This document shows positions 29,804 through 38,846 of a DNA stretch of 64,000 bases, piece by piece. The position numbers were made by a program, and so were the translations under genes. The notes beneath the pieces were generated by a model, which saw only the letters and a list, made by a program, of their open reading frames with translations, searched no databases and was not told the DNA's origin. Each line of letters starts with the position of its first letter. Position 1 is the first letter of the stretch. The stretch is from Nocardia aurantia (GTDB lineage: Bacteria; Actinomycetota; Actinomycetes; Mycobacteriales; Mycobacteriaceae): positions 1-64,000 of the forward strand of contig NZ_WEGI01000024.1 of the NCBI RefSeq assembly GCF_009604425.1. The letters are read 5' to 3'.

Positions 29804-30826
29804 CTAATTGACGCCGCTCAGGACCGAACCGGGGTGGCCTGCGGCTGTCGTTGCCGTTCCTGCTGTTGGTGACTTCTGGCCGAGCACGCGACGCAATGTT
29901 TCCATCCGGCGGGTCAGTATCTGCTGTGCTAGGGGAGCGTTGCCGGCGAGGTTTTCAGCGCCGTGGTACGCGCCTGGGTAGACGGTGAGTTCGGTGGGGA
30001 CGCCGGCGTGCATCAGTCGCATGGCGAATCGGATGTCTTCGTCGCGGAAGAGGTCGACGGTGCCGACGTCGATGAAGGTCGGCGGCAGGTCGGTGAGATT
30101 CTCGGCGTGGGCGGGGGCGGCGTAGGTGTCGGGTTCGTGTCCGGCGAGGTACCACTGCCATGCGGCGATGTTGTCCGAACGGTCCCAGGTTCCGAGGTCG
30201 GTGATCTCGTGGCTGGAGGGTGTGGCGTTGTCGGGGTCGATCATAGGAGCGAGTGCCATCTGCAGGGCGGGTAGGGGAGCGCCGCGATCGCGCGCCAGCA
30301 GCGACAGCGCCAGGACCAGGCCGCCGCCGGCGCTCTGGCCATAGATCGCCACACGGTCTCGGTCGAAACCGAGTTCGTGGGCGTGGGACATCATCCACAC
30401 GTAACCGGCGTAGCAGTCTTCGACGGGAGCGGGGTAGGGGTTTTCGGGCGCCAGGCGGTAGTCGACCGAGACGACAATGCAAGGGAGTTCGGTACAGAGG
30501 TTTTCCGCGAACGTGTCGTCGAATTCGACGTCTCCCATGACCATTCCGCCGCCATGGATGTTGTAGATGGCGGGGAGGGCGCCTTCGGTGTCGATCGGCC
30601 GGTAGATTCGCACAGACAGATCGGGGGCATCGCTGGGACCCGGAATCGTGCGGTCTTCCTTGACGACGGGGGCATCCTGAAGCTGGGGGCGCATCGACAA
30701 CAGTTTTTTGATTTGCGCGCGCTTGGCGGTGAGGTCTTCGAGTGTTTCGAGTCCGCCTGGGAACAGTGTGCGGACTTCGTGTAGTGAGGGGAGTAGTTCG
30801 GGGTCGACCCGATCGATTGCAGACAT
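29804..30826 (-). CDS. Alpha/beta hydrolase, hormone-sensitive-lipase family
   Basis: 340-residue esterase. IYNIHGGGMVMGD carries the HGGG oxyanion motif, VDYRLAPENPYPAPVED follows, the nucleophile is in IYGQSAGGGLVLAL, the acid in FIDVGTVDLFRDE and the histidine in YPGAYHGAENL. No signal peptide is seen. It lies downstream of the CocE paralogue (31020) and upstream of the small barrel protein, all on the minus strand, so two esterases may act on related esters. Confidence 0.88.
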   Translation of the reverse strand: MSAIDRVDPELLPSLHEVRTLFPGGLETLEDLTAKRAQIKKLLSMRPQLQDAPVVKEDRTIPGPSDAPDLSVRIYRPIDTEGALPAIYNIHGGGMVMGDVEFDDTFAENLCTELPCIVVSVDYRLAPENPYPAPVEDCYAGYVWMMSHAHELGFDRDRVAIYGQSAGGGLVLALSLLARDRGAPLPALQMALAPMIDPDNATPSSHEITDLGTWDRSDNIAAWQWYLAGHEPDTYAAPAHAENLTDLPPTFIDVGTVDLFRDEDIRFAMRLMHAGVPTELTVYPGAYHGAENLAGNAPLAQQILTRRMETLRRVLGQKSPTAGTATTAAGHPGSVLSGVN

Positions 30827-31019
30827 GAGTAATCCTTGGTGGTGAACGAGGGTTGTGGCGTGTTCGACTGAATTCGCCGAGATCTTTCATCGGAGGGCTG
30901 ATCAGAGTGGTGAATGCCTGTCCAGGGCAGCGGAGCGATACGCGTCGCGCGAAAATCGAGCGCCGTACCGCCGAGCCGGATGTGGTGTGATCCGCTTTTC
31001 GCTCATCACCCCGGGGTGG

Positions 31020-32753
31020 TCATCGGCTGATGATCGGCAGGATGAGGCGGCTGGGTCGGGTGCCGCCGTGGTGGATGGTGTTGTGGGCGGTGATCATGTC
31101 GTGAAGGGCTTCGGTGGCGATCGCGCCGCCGGTGTTGGAGTTGCGGTCGTAGTGGGGGAAGTTGCTGCTGGAGATGTCGAGCCGGATGCGGTGGCCGGGG
31201 AGAAAAACGTTGGAGGTCACTGCCATGGGAACGGTCACCTCGTAGACCTCGCCGGGGGTCATGAGTTCCGGTGCGGACAGGTTGTTGCGGTAGCGCAATC
31301 GCAGGATGCCGTCGCACACGTTGAGGGCTGTGCCGTCGGGGGAGACGTCGACGAGTTTGGCGGTGATGTCGGTGTCGACGGCGCTGGAGGAGACGAACAC
31401 GGTGAGGTTGACGAAGCCGGTGACCTCGACGGGCTCGTCGAGTACGGGGCTGATGTAGCAGAGGACGTCATCGCGGCCGTCGACGATCTGCTGGTCGACG
31501 GGTCCGACGAGTCCGGGCAGGGGCGGTAACAGGGCGCCGCCGGCGGTGGGCACCGGGTCGCGGGGGTCGTAGCGGAAGCTGTCCTGTGCTTCGGTGTGTG
31601 GCGGTTCGAGTTGGAGGGTGCCGTCGCCGGTGCGGGTGTTGGCGGAGCCCGCGCTGTGGAGGTGGTAGTCGGTGTAGCGGGTGTCGGGTAGCGGCCAGTC
31701 CTGCTCGTCGCGCCATTGGTCGATGCCCATGACGAAGATGCGAACCCGTGGCGCCGGAGTCGATTCCGGGCGGCCACGCAGCCACTTGTCGAAGTAGGCG
31801 ACGTGAGACGCGGTGTGGTCGCCGAAAGCGGCCGTCCCGAAGAACCGGTCCCGGAACTCCCCGTTCATGGGGAACTCGTGATGCCAGGGGCCGATGACGA
31901 GCCGGGACCCTTCCCGGGCCTCGTCCGAACCGGCCTCGGTGCGCATGCGGACGAAATCACCGACGGTCTCGTCGACGAACAGGTCGTACCAGCCGGAGGT
32001 GAACAGCGCCGGGGCGGTGATCGACCGGAACAAGGGCCGCCAGTCCTGGGCTTTCCAGTAGTCGTCGAAATCGGGGTGGGCGAGCCAGTCGTCGAACCAG
32101 CGGCCCTTGCCGATCACCGGCAGGTCGGCGACTGGAGTGTCGTCGTTCAGCGGCATCGGGTCCGTCAAGGCATTCCTGAGCCGTGTCAACGTCTCGTCGG
32201 AGGTGATCTCACCGGCCTCGAGGGCTCGCTGCTCTTCGGCCGCGTACATGAAGGCATTCCAGAAGGTCACCGAGCTCAGCTGCAGCGCTCCGCCTTGGGA
32301 GTACCAGTTGCCGGCGTACCAGTCCGCGGAGGTGACGCTGGGTGCGATCGCCTTCAGGCCGGGCGAACCGGTGGTCGCCATCGCCCACTGGGTCATGCCC
32401 ATGTAGGAAGCGCCGTAGGTGCCGACGGTGCCGTCGTACCAGTCCTGCTCGGCGAGCCACGCGAGAGTGTCCTCACCGTCGGCGATCTCGTCGAGCTTGG
32501 GCCGGAATTCGCCGTCGGAGGCGAACGTGCCGCGTCCGTCCTGAATGACCACCGCGTATCCCGCGTTCAAGAACGCGGTCAGCGACGGCACCGGATTCCC
32601 GGGCCCGCCGGCGAAACGGTCCATCTCCTTGTTGTAGGGAGTGCGCATCAGCAAAGTCGGCGCCTTCCCCTCCGCAGGGCGCCACACATTGGCCCGCAAC
32701 GTCACCCCGTCCCGGGTCTTCATCGGGACGTCACGTTCGTAGATGTGCCTCAT
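31020..32753 (-). CDS. CocE/NonD-family hydrolase, copy 2
   Basis: 577 residues, same family and layout as the protein at 7989-9719. The triad is Ser116 (GTYGASYMGM), Asp (TSGWYDLFVDE) and His (IGPWHHEFP). ATG at 32753 follows GAGGAGATCG. DNA identity with copy 1 is patchy: 246 bp are identical at 31524-31769 and 97 bp at 32036-32132, while the segment just between them has diverged, including the region around the catalytic histidine. That points to recombination between the copies and to different substrate pockets. A consensus promoter lies upstream, and the TetR gene at 33106 is divergent. Confidence 0.85.
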   Translation of the reverse strand: MRHIYERDVPMKTRDGVTLRANVWRPAEGKAPTLLMRTPYNKEMDRFAGGPGNPVPSLTAFLNAGYAVVIQDGRGTFASDGEFRPKLDEIADGEDTLAWLAEQDWYDGTVGTYGASYMGMTQWAMATTGSPGLKAIAPSVTSADWYAGNWYSQGGALQLSSVTFWNAFMYAAEEQRALEAGEITSDETLTRLRNALTDPMPLNDDTPVADLPVIGKGRWFDDWLAHPDFDDYWKAQDWRPLFRSITAPALFTSGWYDLFVDETVGDFVRMRTEAGSDEAREGSRLVIGPWHHEFPMNGEFRDRFFGTAAFGDHTASHVAYFDKWLRGRPESTPAPRVRIFVMGIDQWRDEQDWPLPDTRYTDYHLHSAGSANTRTGDGTLQLEPPHTEAQDSFRYDPRDPVPTAGGALLPPLPGLVGPVDQQIVDGRDDVLCYISPVLDEPVEVTGFVNLTVFVSSSAVDTDITAKLVDVSPDGTALNVCDGILRLRYRNNLSAPELMTPGEVYEVTVPMAVTSNVFLPGHRIRLDISSSNFPHYDRNSNTGGAIATEALHDMITAHNTIHHGGTRPSRLILPIISR

Positions 32754-32823
32754 CGATCTCCTCGTCGAGAATCCTGGCCGCGCGTCCGACCAACTGACCC
32801 GAGTCCCTCGGCTCATGAGACCT

Positions 32824-32880
32824 GAACGCTTGTAAAGCCTGAACGCATGTAAAGTACGTGCACCGAAACCACTGTGTCAA
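32824..32880 (-). promoter_or_regulatory. Promoter of CocE copy 2 with tandem variant operators
   Basis: On the minus strand TTGACA (32875-32880) and TACTTT (32851-32856) are 18 nt apart. Immediately downstream are two tandem 17-bp repeats, CTTTACATGCGTTCAGG and CTTTACAAGCGTTCAGG. The layout copies the regulon module, with the core changed from ACGATCGT to ACATGCGT/ACAAGCGT. The divergent TetR gene at 33106 is the obvious candidate to bind here. Confidence 0.65.
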
Positions 32881-33105
32881 CGGTCACTGCCGTCCGCCCC
32901 AGCGCACGGTCTTGCCCTGAGCAGCCGCGAAGGCTGCGCGCACGGTCGGCAGCCTCGGCCCGGTACGGGTGCGATCGGCTTTCCGTCCGGCTCGATGCCA
33001 TGATGGCGGGACCGGTTGAACCGGCGGTGGCTGCCCTGGACTGAGGAGATATGTATGAAAACCGCGGGTGAGCGCATCCCCTTCGGGTCGAGTCGGCTCG
33101 TCTGA

Positions 33106-33780
33106 ATGAGTCCCGCATCCCGTGCCGAGAGTGCCGCGACCCGTGATCGGCTGCTCGAAGCCGCCGAACGACTGTTCGCCGAGCGAGGCGCCGATGCGGT
33201 GTCGATGCGTGAGATCGCGCGCTCCGCGGGCGCCCGCAACGTGATCGCCGGACAGTACTGGTTCGGGGACAAGGCCGGCCTCATTCGGGCGTTGCTGAAC
33301 AAGCACACCCCGGAGGTCGAGGCGCGCAGACACGCGTTGCTGGACGCCTACGAATCGACCTCCGGTGCCGGAGGCCTGCACATGCTGGTAGCGGCGCTGG
33401 TGCATCCTCTGGGCGCGAAACTCGACCAGGGCATCGCGGGCGCCGGCTACCTGCGTACCGTCAGTGACCTGCTGACCCGGCCCGTTCCCTCGGTCATCGA
33501 GCCACTCGGCAGTGACGATCCGGGAGGCAGCCTGCGCCGCTGGAGCGCGCTGGTCGAACCGTTGCTGGCGCCCGACGCCGTCGCTATGCATCGTCGCTTC
33601 CTCACCGTGCGGTTCGTCGTGGTGGAGGTCGCGCTGCGCTCGCAGTCCGGCAAGACCGATCACGCGCTGTTCCTCAGCCATCTCATCGACGTTGCGGCAG
33701 GCCAGCTGACCGCGCCACTCAGCGAGAGCACACTGCGGCTGCGTCGGCAGCGCCTGTCCCAGGCGAACGTACAGAGCTGA
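33106..33780 (+). CDS. TetR-family regulator
   Basis: 224 residues. The DNA-binding domain spans about 10-60 (RDRLLEAAERLFAERGADAV, SMREIARSAGARN, YWFGDKAGL). The ligand domain shows no signature I recognise. It diverges from the CocE copy 2 gene with 352 nt between and precedes the MFS permease by 125 nt on the same strand. ATG at 33106 has no ribosome site. It probably represses the esterase; a role at the ACGATCGT sites is less likely, because its recognition helix differs from those of the two TetR proteins further right. Confidence 0.8.
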   Translation: MSPASRAESAATRDRLLEAAERLFAERGADAVSMREIARSAGARNVIAGQYWFGDKAGLIRALLNKHTPEVEARRHALLDAYESTSGAGGLHMLVAALVHPLGAKLDQGIAGAGYLRTVSDLLTRPVPSVIEPLGSDDPGGSLRRWSALVEPLLAPDAVAMHRRFLTVRFVVVEVALRSQSGKTDHALFLSHLIDVAAGQLTAPLSESTLRLRRQRLSQANVQS

Positions 33781-33825
33781 GCGCGATCCCCCGCGCGGCT
33801 CTGTGACCGGGGTAACTCGGAGCTC

Positions 33826-33862
33826 TTGCCAAAGTGGCTCACGTCACGTACTTTACGATCGT
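33826..33862 (+). promoter_or_regulatory. Promoter with TetR-type operator (MFS permease)
   Basis: TTGCCA (33826-33831), 17 nt, TACTTT (33849-33854), ACGATCGT (33855-33862). A further CAGTACTTT follows the palindrome. The GTG of the permease is 43 nt beyond the operator. Confidence 0.75.
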
Positions 33863-33905
33863 TCAGTACTTTGCCAGGCATGGGCCCGCCCAATGGAGGA
33901 CGCCG

Positions 33906-35297
33906 GTGACTTTTGCCGATTCAATTGACGTACAACAGATTATCGACCGCGCACACGTGTCCACCATGCAGAAGAAGTCGCTGGCGCTGTGCGTGGCATT
34001 CGCCGCCACGGAGGGACTGGCCTCGCTGATCCTCGGGTTCGTCATACCCGCGATCTCGACCGAGTGGGGAACGACCCCCGCCGGCCTGACGCCGGTGGCG
34101 CTGGCCGGGCAGATCGCTGTCGCCGTGGGCGCGCTGTTCGTGGCTCCGCTCGCGGACAGAGTCGGCCGCCGGCCCTTCGTCCTGGCGGGGGCCGCGATAT
34201 TGGCGGCTTCCACATTGGCGGCCGCGGTGGCTCCGGACCGCCTGGCGCTGGGGCTGGCGCTGGCCATCGGCGGGCTGGCCTTCGGCGCCGTGCCCGCCGC
34301 GGTCCTCGCGTACGGCACCGAAATGGCGCCCACGCGGTTTCGCGGCACCCTGGTGGGATTCATCGGTACCGGGATGGCATTGTCGGGGGTCCTCTGCGGC
34401 GTGGCGGCGGGAATCGTGATCCCGACGCTGGGATGGCGGGCGCTGTTCGTATTCGGCGGCGCGGTGGCGCTCGTCATCACCCTCCTGGCCGTCAAATGGT
34501 TCCCGGAGACCTTGCAATTCCAGGTGCTCAAGGGTCGGCGGCAGCAGGTGATCGACGGCCTCGCCGCAATCGACCCCACCGTGACGGTGCCGGCCGACGC
34601 GACCTTGGTGGTCCCGAGGGAAGAGCAGCAGCGGTCCTTCAAGGTCCTTTTCGCCGAGGGCCGTGGCTGGATGACGATCACGTTCTGGGTTGTCTACCTG
34701 TGCCAGTTTTTCACCAGCCTCTTGATGTTCAATTGGCTGCCGTCGGTTCTCACCGGCGCAGGCGCGAGCGTTACGACGGCCTCGTTCGCCACCGCGGTAT
34801 TTCCGTTCGGTGCGATGCTCGGCGGCCCGGTCGTGGGGGCGATGATGGATCGGGTGACGAGGCGGTTCCCGCTCGTCGCGCTGAGCTTCGCCCTCGGCGC
34901 AGCCGGCATCGTGGCGACCGCGTATCTGGTGCAATTCGTCGCCGTGTTGTTCGTTGCGCTCCTAGTCGCGGGTTTCGGCGTGATCGGAACCGGGGCAGCA
35001 CTCAATTCCGCCGTCGGGTCTCTCTATCCGGCCCAAGTGCGTTCGGCGGCGCTCGGGTGGGCGAACGGCTGGGGGCGCGTCGGCGCGATGGTCGGCCTCG
35101 CCGTCGGCGGATGGCTGCTGACCGCGGGCCTCTCGGCGCAGTCCATCTTCTTGTTCTCGGTCGCGCCGGTGGTGGTCTGTATCGCCGGTGCCATGATCCT
35201 GAGTGTCGCGGTGCGCAGTGTGCGGCCACATGAGGAACTCCCCGGCTCCGTGCTCGAAGCCTCCGCGGACCGGGTGGGCGAACTCTCCGTGCGCTGA
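33906..35297 (+). CDS. MFS permease, aromatic-acid:H+ symporter-like
   Basis: 463 residues with twelve predicted membrane segments. The loop-2 signature PLADRVGRRPFVL and the repeat in the second half (GAMMDRVTRRFPL) mark the major facilitator family; the layout fits the AAHS group that imports benzoate-type acids, though other organic acids are possible. GTG at 33906 is chosen because GGAGG lies 9 nt upstream; the longer frame starts inside the promoter and would translate the operator. It is in the palindrome regulon and so probably brings in the substrate or a relative. Confidence 0.85.
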   Translation: MTFADSIDVQQIIDRAHVSTMQKKSLALCVAFAATEGLASLILGFVIPAISTEWGTTPAGLTPVALAGQIAVAVGALFVAPLADRVGRRPFVLAGAAILAASTLAAAVAPDRLALGLALAIGGLAFGAVPAAVLAYGTEMAPTRFRGTLVGFIGTGMALSGVLCGVAAGIVIPTLGWRALFVFGGAVALVITLLAVKWFPETLQFQVLKGRRQQVIDGLAAIDPTVTVPADATLVVPREEQQRSFKVLFAEGRGWMTITFWVVYLCQFFTSLLMFNWLPSVLTGAGASVTTASFATAVFPFGAMLGGPVVGAMMDRVTRRFPLVALSFALGAAGIVATAYLVQFVAVLFVALLVAGFGVIGTGAALNSAVGSLYPAQVRSAALGWANGWGRVGAMVGLAVGGWLLTAGLSAQSIFLFSVAPVVVCIAGAMILSVAVRSVRPHEELPGSVLEASADRVGELSVR

Positions 35298-35339
35298 ACA
35301 CACGCACAAAATTCTCACCGAGAGGTCTTCGGTGGCTTT

Positions 35340-35488
35340 ATGGATGGCTAGGTTTTTTTATTACGGGTGCGGTGGTGGGTCGAGCGTGTTGATTTCGCCT
35401 GCTGCTGGTCTGAAGGGTGGTCCGTCAATCTGCCGTATACGGAGATGGCGCGTCATATCATGCCGTATCTGGGGTAAGATTGCCGCGA
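35340..35488 (+). pseudogene. Relic of the mycofactocin-type SDR gene with two internal deletions
   Basis: Three short blocks match the SDR at 22669-23487 in order: ATGGATGGC...TTATTACGGGTGCGG (start), GGTGGGTCG...TGCTGCTGGT...CTGCCGTAT (middle) and ACGGAGATGGCGCGTCATAT to ATCTGGG (later part). About 400 bp and about 100 bp between the blocks are gone, each deletion closing at a few bases of shared sequence. It follows an MFS gene in the palindrome regulon, as the intact SDR follows another member, so it is probably the remains of a duplicated operon. Confidence 0.85.
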
Positions 35489-35537
35489 CCGCTCGTATGT
35501 CACCGGTCAATTCAATAATTTCCAGGGGACTACGGCA

Positions 35538-35572
35538 TTGATCCTGTCGGGAGCGCGCCATATTGTGGTGTT
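35538..35572 (+). promoter_or_regulatory. Leaderless promoter of the PPOX-type gene
   Basis: TTGATC (35538-35543), 17 nt, TATTGT (35561-35566), then six bases and the ATG. Transcription should begin at or next to the start codon, and there is no ribosome site. Confidence 0.55.
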
Positions 35573-36019
35573 ATGACAAAGATTTCCTCTCCGATCGAGT
35601 CCATGACAGCATCCGCTGAAAGCCCCAAGCTCGGTGAGATTGCTGGAAAGGCCGATGACCCCGTGCTGTGGCTCGGGACCGTGACGTCGCAGGGTCGTCC
35701 GTCGATCCGGCCCGTGTGGTTCGTCCTCCACGAGGGAAAGTTCGTGATATTCAGTACTCCGAACGCGTGGAAGGTCCGCCATGTCCAGGCGAATCCTGAT
35801 GTGTGTATTACCTTCCACACCGACCCCGCGGCCAAGAACCTCCTCGTCGTCGCCGGCCGCGCCGAGGTCTCGCTCGAGGGCCACCCACCGTCGTCGATCC
35901 CGGCCTACGGGGTGAAGTACGCGTCCGGCTTTGCGGACTACAACTACAGTCAGCAGCGGTTCGACGAGCTGTACCCGACGCGCATCACTGTGACCCCGGA
36001 GCGGGCATGGGGATGGTGA
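35573..36019 (+). CDS. PPOX-class (pyridoxamine-phosphate-oxidase fold) F420/flavin-binding protein
   Basis: 148 residues of the split-barrel fold. LGTVTSQGRPSIRPVWFVLH and VCITFHTDPAAKNLLVVAGR with a TPERAWGW end are typical of actinobacterial F420-dependent PPOX oxidoreductases. Small single-domain members reduce or bind diverse substrates, so no reaction is assigned. It connects with fgd (F420H2 supply) and the LLM oxidoreductase at 36446. Confidence 0.75.
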   Translation: MTKISSPIESMTASAESPKLGEIAGKADDPVLWLGTVTSQGRPSIRPVWFVLHEGKFVIFSTPNAWKVRHVQANPDVCITFHTDPAAKNLLVVAGRAEVSLEGHPPSSIPAYGVKYASGFADYNYSQQRFDELYPTRITVTPERAWGW

Positions 36020-36108
36020 CAGGCGCACCGTGGTCGATCGGGGGTGGGGTCCGCCGAAACCGCGCGGTGCGGGGGAGCGGAGACTCGGCGGCGATCGAGC
36101 CGTAGCTT

Positions 36109-36154
36109 GCTGTTGATCCACGCACCCTTCCCGAGAGGTGCGTGGATCAACAGC
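36109..36154. terminator. Perfect 17-bp hairpin
   Basis: GCTGTTGATCCACGCAC pairs with GTGCGTGGATCAACAGC around a 12-nt loop, about 90 nt after the PPOX-type gene. Probably its terminator. Confidence 0.65.
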
Positions 36155-36400
36155 GCCTTGCCGTGCAGGGGGAACCTGCGTCGTCCCATTTCCCGCGACG
36201 TTGTGCCGAGGCTGCCGCCACTGCAGACGACTCGGGCTGCCATCGAGGACCATCCGCCACGCGCGGCCGAAGGGCTGGTGCCGGTCCACCGAACGGCCGC
36301 GACAGCCTGCCGGTTGGCCCGTAGCGCATTCGGGTCCAGTCATCGACCTTGGTCTCCGGCGTCCTGCCGTGGGCGGCGCGGAGTCGCGAGTCGGCTCGCG

Positions 36401-36432
36401 TGGCACAAGCATCGCTCGAGATGCTTGTGCCA
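36401..36432. terminator. Perfect 12-bp hairpin
   Basis: TGGCACAAGCAT pairs with ATGCTTGTGCCA around an 8-nt loop, 13 nt beyond the stop of the minus-strand LLM gene. Probably its terminator. Confidence 0.7.
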
Positions 36433-36445
36433 CAGGAGCACGGGC

Positions 36446-37351
36446 TCAGCGAGACAGCGACGCCAGTGGCTCGGCGAGGGCGCGCCACTGGGCCTCCGGC
36501 ACGCTCCGCTTCTGCGCCGACAGCACCTGCACAGCGACGTGGTCCGCGCCGGCGTCGAGATGCGCTTGCACCCGGGTGACCACTGCCTCGACGTCTCCCC
36601 AGGCGACGAGGGCGTCGACGAAGGCGTCCGTCCCACCGTCGACCAAATCTTCCTCGGTGAACCCGAGGGTCTTTATGCTGTTGACGTAGTTGGGTTGTCC
36701 CAGGTACGTGCTGGTGTACCGGCGGCCGATCTCGCGCGCCTTCACCGGGTCCGTCTCCAGGATCACGGCCTGCTCGGGGGCGAGCAGCGGCTCGGAGCCG
36801 AGTATCTCCCGCGCCTGCGCGGTGTGCTCCGGGGTGACGAAAAATGTGTGCGCACCCTCGGTCCGCTCGCCGGACAGACCGAGCATCTTCGGGCGAAGGG
36901 CGGCGAGGACGTAGCGCGCGGGGGTCGTCGGGCGCTGGGCGGTATACGGCGCGCCGTCGATGCCGTCGAGATACTCGCGCATCGCGGTGAGCGGCTTGCC
37001 GTAGGTGTGCCCGCGCAAGCCACCGACCAGGTTCTGATGGCTCACGCCCAGGCCGATGAGCACTCGCTCGGGGAACGCCTCGGTGAGCGCCTTTGTGGCG
37101 CCGGAGGTGGCCACTGCGTCCCGCGCCCAGATGTTCGCGATGCCGGTTGCGCCGATCAAGCGTTCAGTAGCGGAGAGTAGCAGCGCGAGGTGGACGAACG
37201 GGTCTCGGCCGGCCACCTCCGGGATCCAGAGCGCGCCGTAACCCAAGGACTCCAGTTCAGCGGCAATTTCTTGGGCACGGGCGGCGGGCACGGTATCCAG
37301 CGCCCCGGTCCAGAGTCCGACGGCCGGAAGGGTGAATCTCGTCTTGGTCAT
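36446..37351 (-). CDS. LLM-class F420-dependent oxidoreductase
   Basis: 301 residues of the luciferase-like monooxygenase superfamily, actinobacterial F420 branch. It has VGLWTGALD near the start, then YGALWIPEVAGRDPFVHLAL, TGIANIWARDA and LIGLGVSHQNLV, and ends with ADHVAVQVL. These proteins use F420H2, which the Fgd encoded at 1369 would supply. The gene stands alone, divergent from the dehydrogenase at 37552. Substrate unknown. Confidence 0.85.
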   Translation of the reverse strand: MTKTRFTLPAVGLWTGALDTVPAARAQEIAAELESLGYGALWIPEVAGRDPFVHLALLLSATERLIGATGIANIWARDAVATSGATKALTEAFPERVLIGLGVSHQNLVGGLRGHTYGKPLTAMREYLDGIDGAPYTAQRPTTPARYVLAALRPKMLGLSGERTEGAHTFFVTPEHTAQAREILGSEPLLAPEQAVILETDPVKAREIGRRYTSTYLGQPNYVNSIKTLGFTEEDLVDGGTDAFVDALVAWGDVEAVVTRVQAHLDAGADHVAVQVLSAQKRSVPEAQWRALAEPLASLSR

Positions 37352-37551
37352 CGTCCGACCTTAACGCTTGATCAGTTTATCGATCCATTTGCCCTCGGGG
37401 CATTAGTGGGCGCGGCTTCCGGGCAGGCAGATCTGCAAGAGAGTGTTGCAACACTGTCCGTTGTACAGCCGGCGACGATTACCGAGGATTTGGGACGGAA
37501 CAGGTATTCATCGACACCCCTGGCTGGTGTCCGTCCCCGAAGGAGCTGGGT

Positions 37552-38451
37552 ATGAGCAAGGTCGCGTGGATCGGGCTGGGTCATATGGGTGTACCGATGT
37601 CGAAGAACATGGTCGAAGCCGGACACACTGTTTTCGGGATCGATATCGCCGAACCGGCACGAGAGGCCGCGCGGAAAAACGGTGTCACGGTGGTGTCCAC
37701 CGTCGCCGAGGCGGTACGTGACGTCGATGCGGTCTTCACCATGCTGCAGAACGGCTCGATCGTCACCGATGTCGTGACCGGACCCGATGGGGCCTTCGCG
37801 CACATGCCGGCGGGCGCTGTCGTCATCGACTGCTCGACCATTGGTATCGAGACCGCTCGAACGCTGGCGGCCCAGGCCAAGGAACGCGGCCTCGGCTTCG
37901 TCGACGCGCCGGTCTCCGGGGGCGTGGAGGGAGCAGCCGACGGCAGTCTGACGCTGATGCTCGGCGGGGACATCGAACACGTCGCGATCGCCGAGCCGCT
38001 GCTGAAGTCGGTCGGCGAATACATCGTTCACGTCGGCCCGAGCGGCGACGGCCAAGCGATGAAAGTCGTCAACAACGCAATGATGGCGGTTGGAATGGCA
38101 GCCGCGTGCGAGGTCTCGGTGCTCGCTCGGCGTCTGAAGCTCGACCCCCAGGTCTACTTCGACATCGTCACGAGATCCTCGGGCGACAGCTGGGTCTTCC
38201 GCAACTGGTTCCCGCTGCCCGGAGTCGTCGAAACCTCGCCCAGCTCCCACGGGTACGAACCGGGATTCATGATCGATCTGATTCACAAGGATCTGCGTCT
38301 GGCGAATGCCACTGCGGCCGAATTCGGGGTGCAGTTGCAGACCGCGGCGGCCGCCCAGCAGCTTTTCGCCGCCGCCAGCGCTCAGGGACTCGGCGAAAAA
38401 GACTGCACCGGACTGGTTCTCGGGCTCGACGAGACGGTCCCGTCCGCGTGA
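37552..38451 (+). CDS. 3-hydroxyisobutyrate dehydrogenase-like oxidoreductase
   Basis: 299 residues. VAWIGLGHMGVPMSKNMVEA is the Rossmann motif, DAPVSGGVEGAADGSL binds substrate and GQAMKVVNN carries the catalytic lysine. It is clearly of the beta-hydroxyacid dehydrogenase family but differs from the MmsB at 16467, so another beta-hydroxyacid such as tartronate semialdehyde or a branched acid may be the substrate. GAAGGAGCTGGGT precedes the ATG. A YciI-type gene follows after 51 nt. Confidence 0.85.
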   Translation: MSKVAWIGLGHMGVPMSKNMVEAGHTVFGIDIAEPAREAARKNGVTVVSTVAEAVRDVDAVFTMLQNGSIVTDVVTGPDGAFAHMPAGAVVIDCSTIGIETARTLAAQAKERGLGFVDAPVSGGVEGAADGSLTLMLGGDIEHVAIAEPLLKSVGEYIVHVGPSGDGQAMKVVNNAMMAVGMAAACEVSVLARRLKLDPQVYFDIVTRSSGDSWVFRNWFPLPGVVETSPSSHGYEPGFMIDLIHKDLRLANATAAEFGVQLQTAAAAQQLFAAASAQGLGEKDCTGLVLGLDETVPSA

Positions 38452-38502
38452 GACCGCCTGCCCGCCACTCGGCGGCACGCCCCGACCGTTGGAGGACATT
38501 CG

Positions 38503-38799
38503 ATGGCTTTGTTCACCCTTGTCTACCGCTACGTCGACGACGACGAATTGGTCACCGCCCACCGGCCGGAACATCGCAGCTATCTGCGGGATCTGGCCGA
38601 GGCGGGAGAGCTGGTCCTCGCCGGCCCGTTCGGCGGTCCGGGACCCGCCGGCGGCCTACTCGTGCTGAACGTCGCATCCGGTGACCGGGCGATCGAGATC
38701 GCGGACCGCGACCCGTTCACCCACCGAGGCGTCATCGCGGACAGGAGTATCCGCAGTTGGACCCTGTCCATAACCCCGGACGGCTTTCCCCCGGCCTGA
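38503..38799 (+). CDS. YciI-family protein
   Basis: 98-residue dimeric alpha-beta barrel. LVYRYVDD, HRPEHRSYLRDLAEAGELVL, AGPFGGPGPAGGLLVLN and DPFTHRGVI fit the YciI family, which has a conserved His-Asp pair and includes the muconolactone-type and chlorohydroquinone lyases. Likely a small lyase or isomerase cotranscribed with the dehydrogenase upstream. Function not assigned. Confidence 0.75.
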   Translation: MALFTLVYRYVDDDELVTAHRPEHRSYLRDLAEAGELVLAGPFGGPGPAGGLLVLNVASGDRAIEIADRDPFTHRGVIADRSIRSWTLSITPDGFPPA

Positions 38800-38846
38800 C
38801 CGAAGACGCCGGTTGGCGGTCGGCTTCCCGCGGTCGATGCCGATGC

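Larger units (their letters stand above)
36020..36445. other. Gene-free stretch with two perfect hairpins
   Basis: 426 nt between convergent genes. Apart from the hairpins at 36109-36154 and 36401-36432 I find no coding signal or promoter. Confidence 0.5.

Noticed and set aside
33834..33905. Longer N-terminus for the MFS permease
   Set aside because: The extra codons translate the -10 box and operator, and a proper ribosome site lies before the GTG at 33906.
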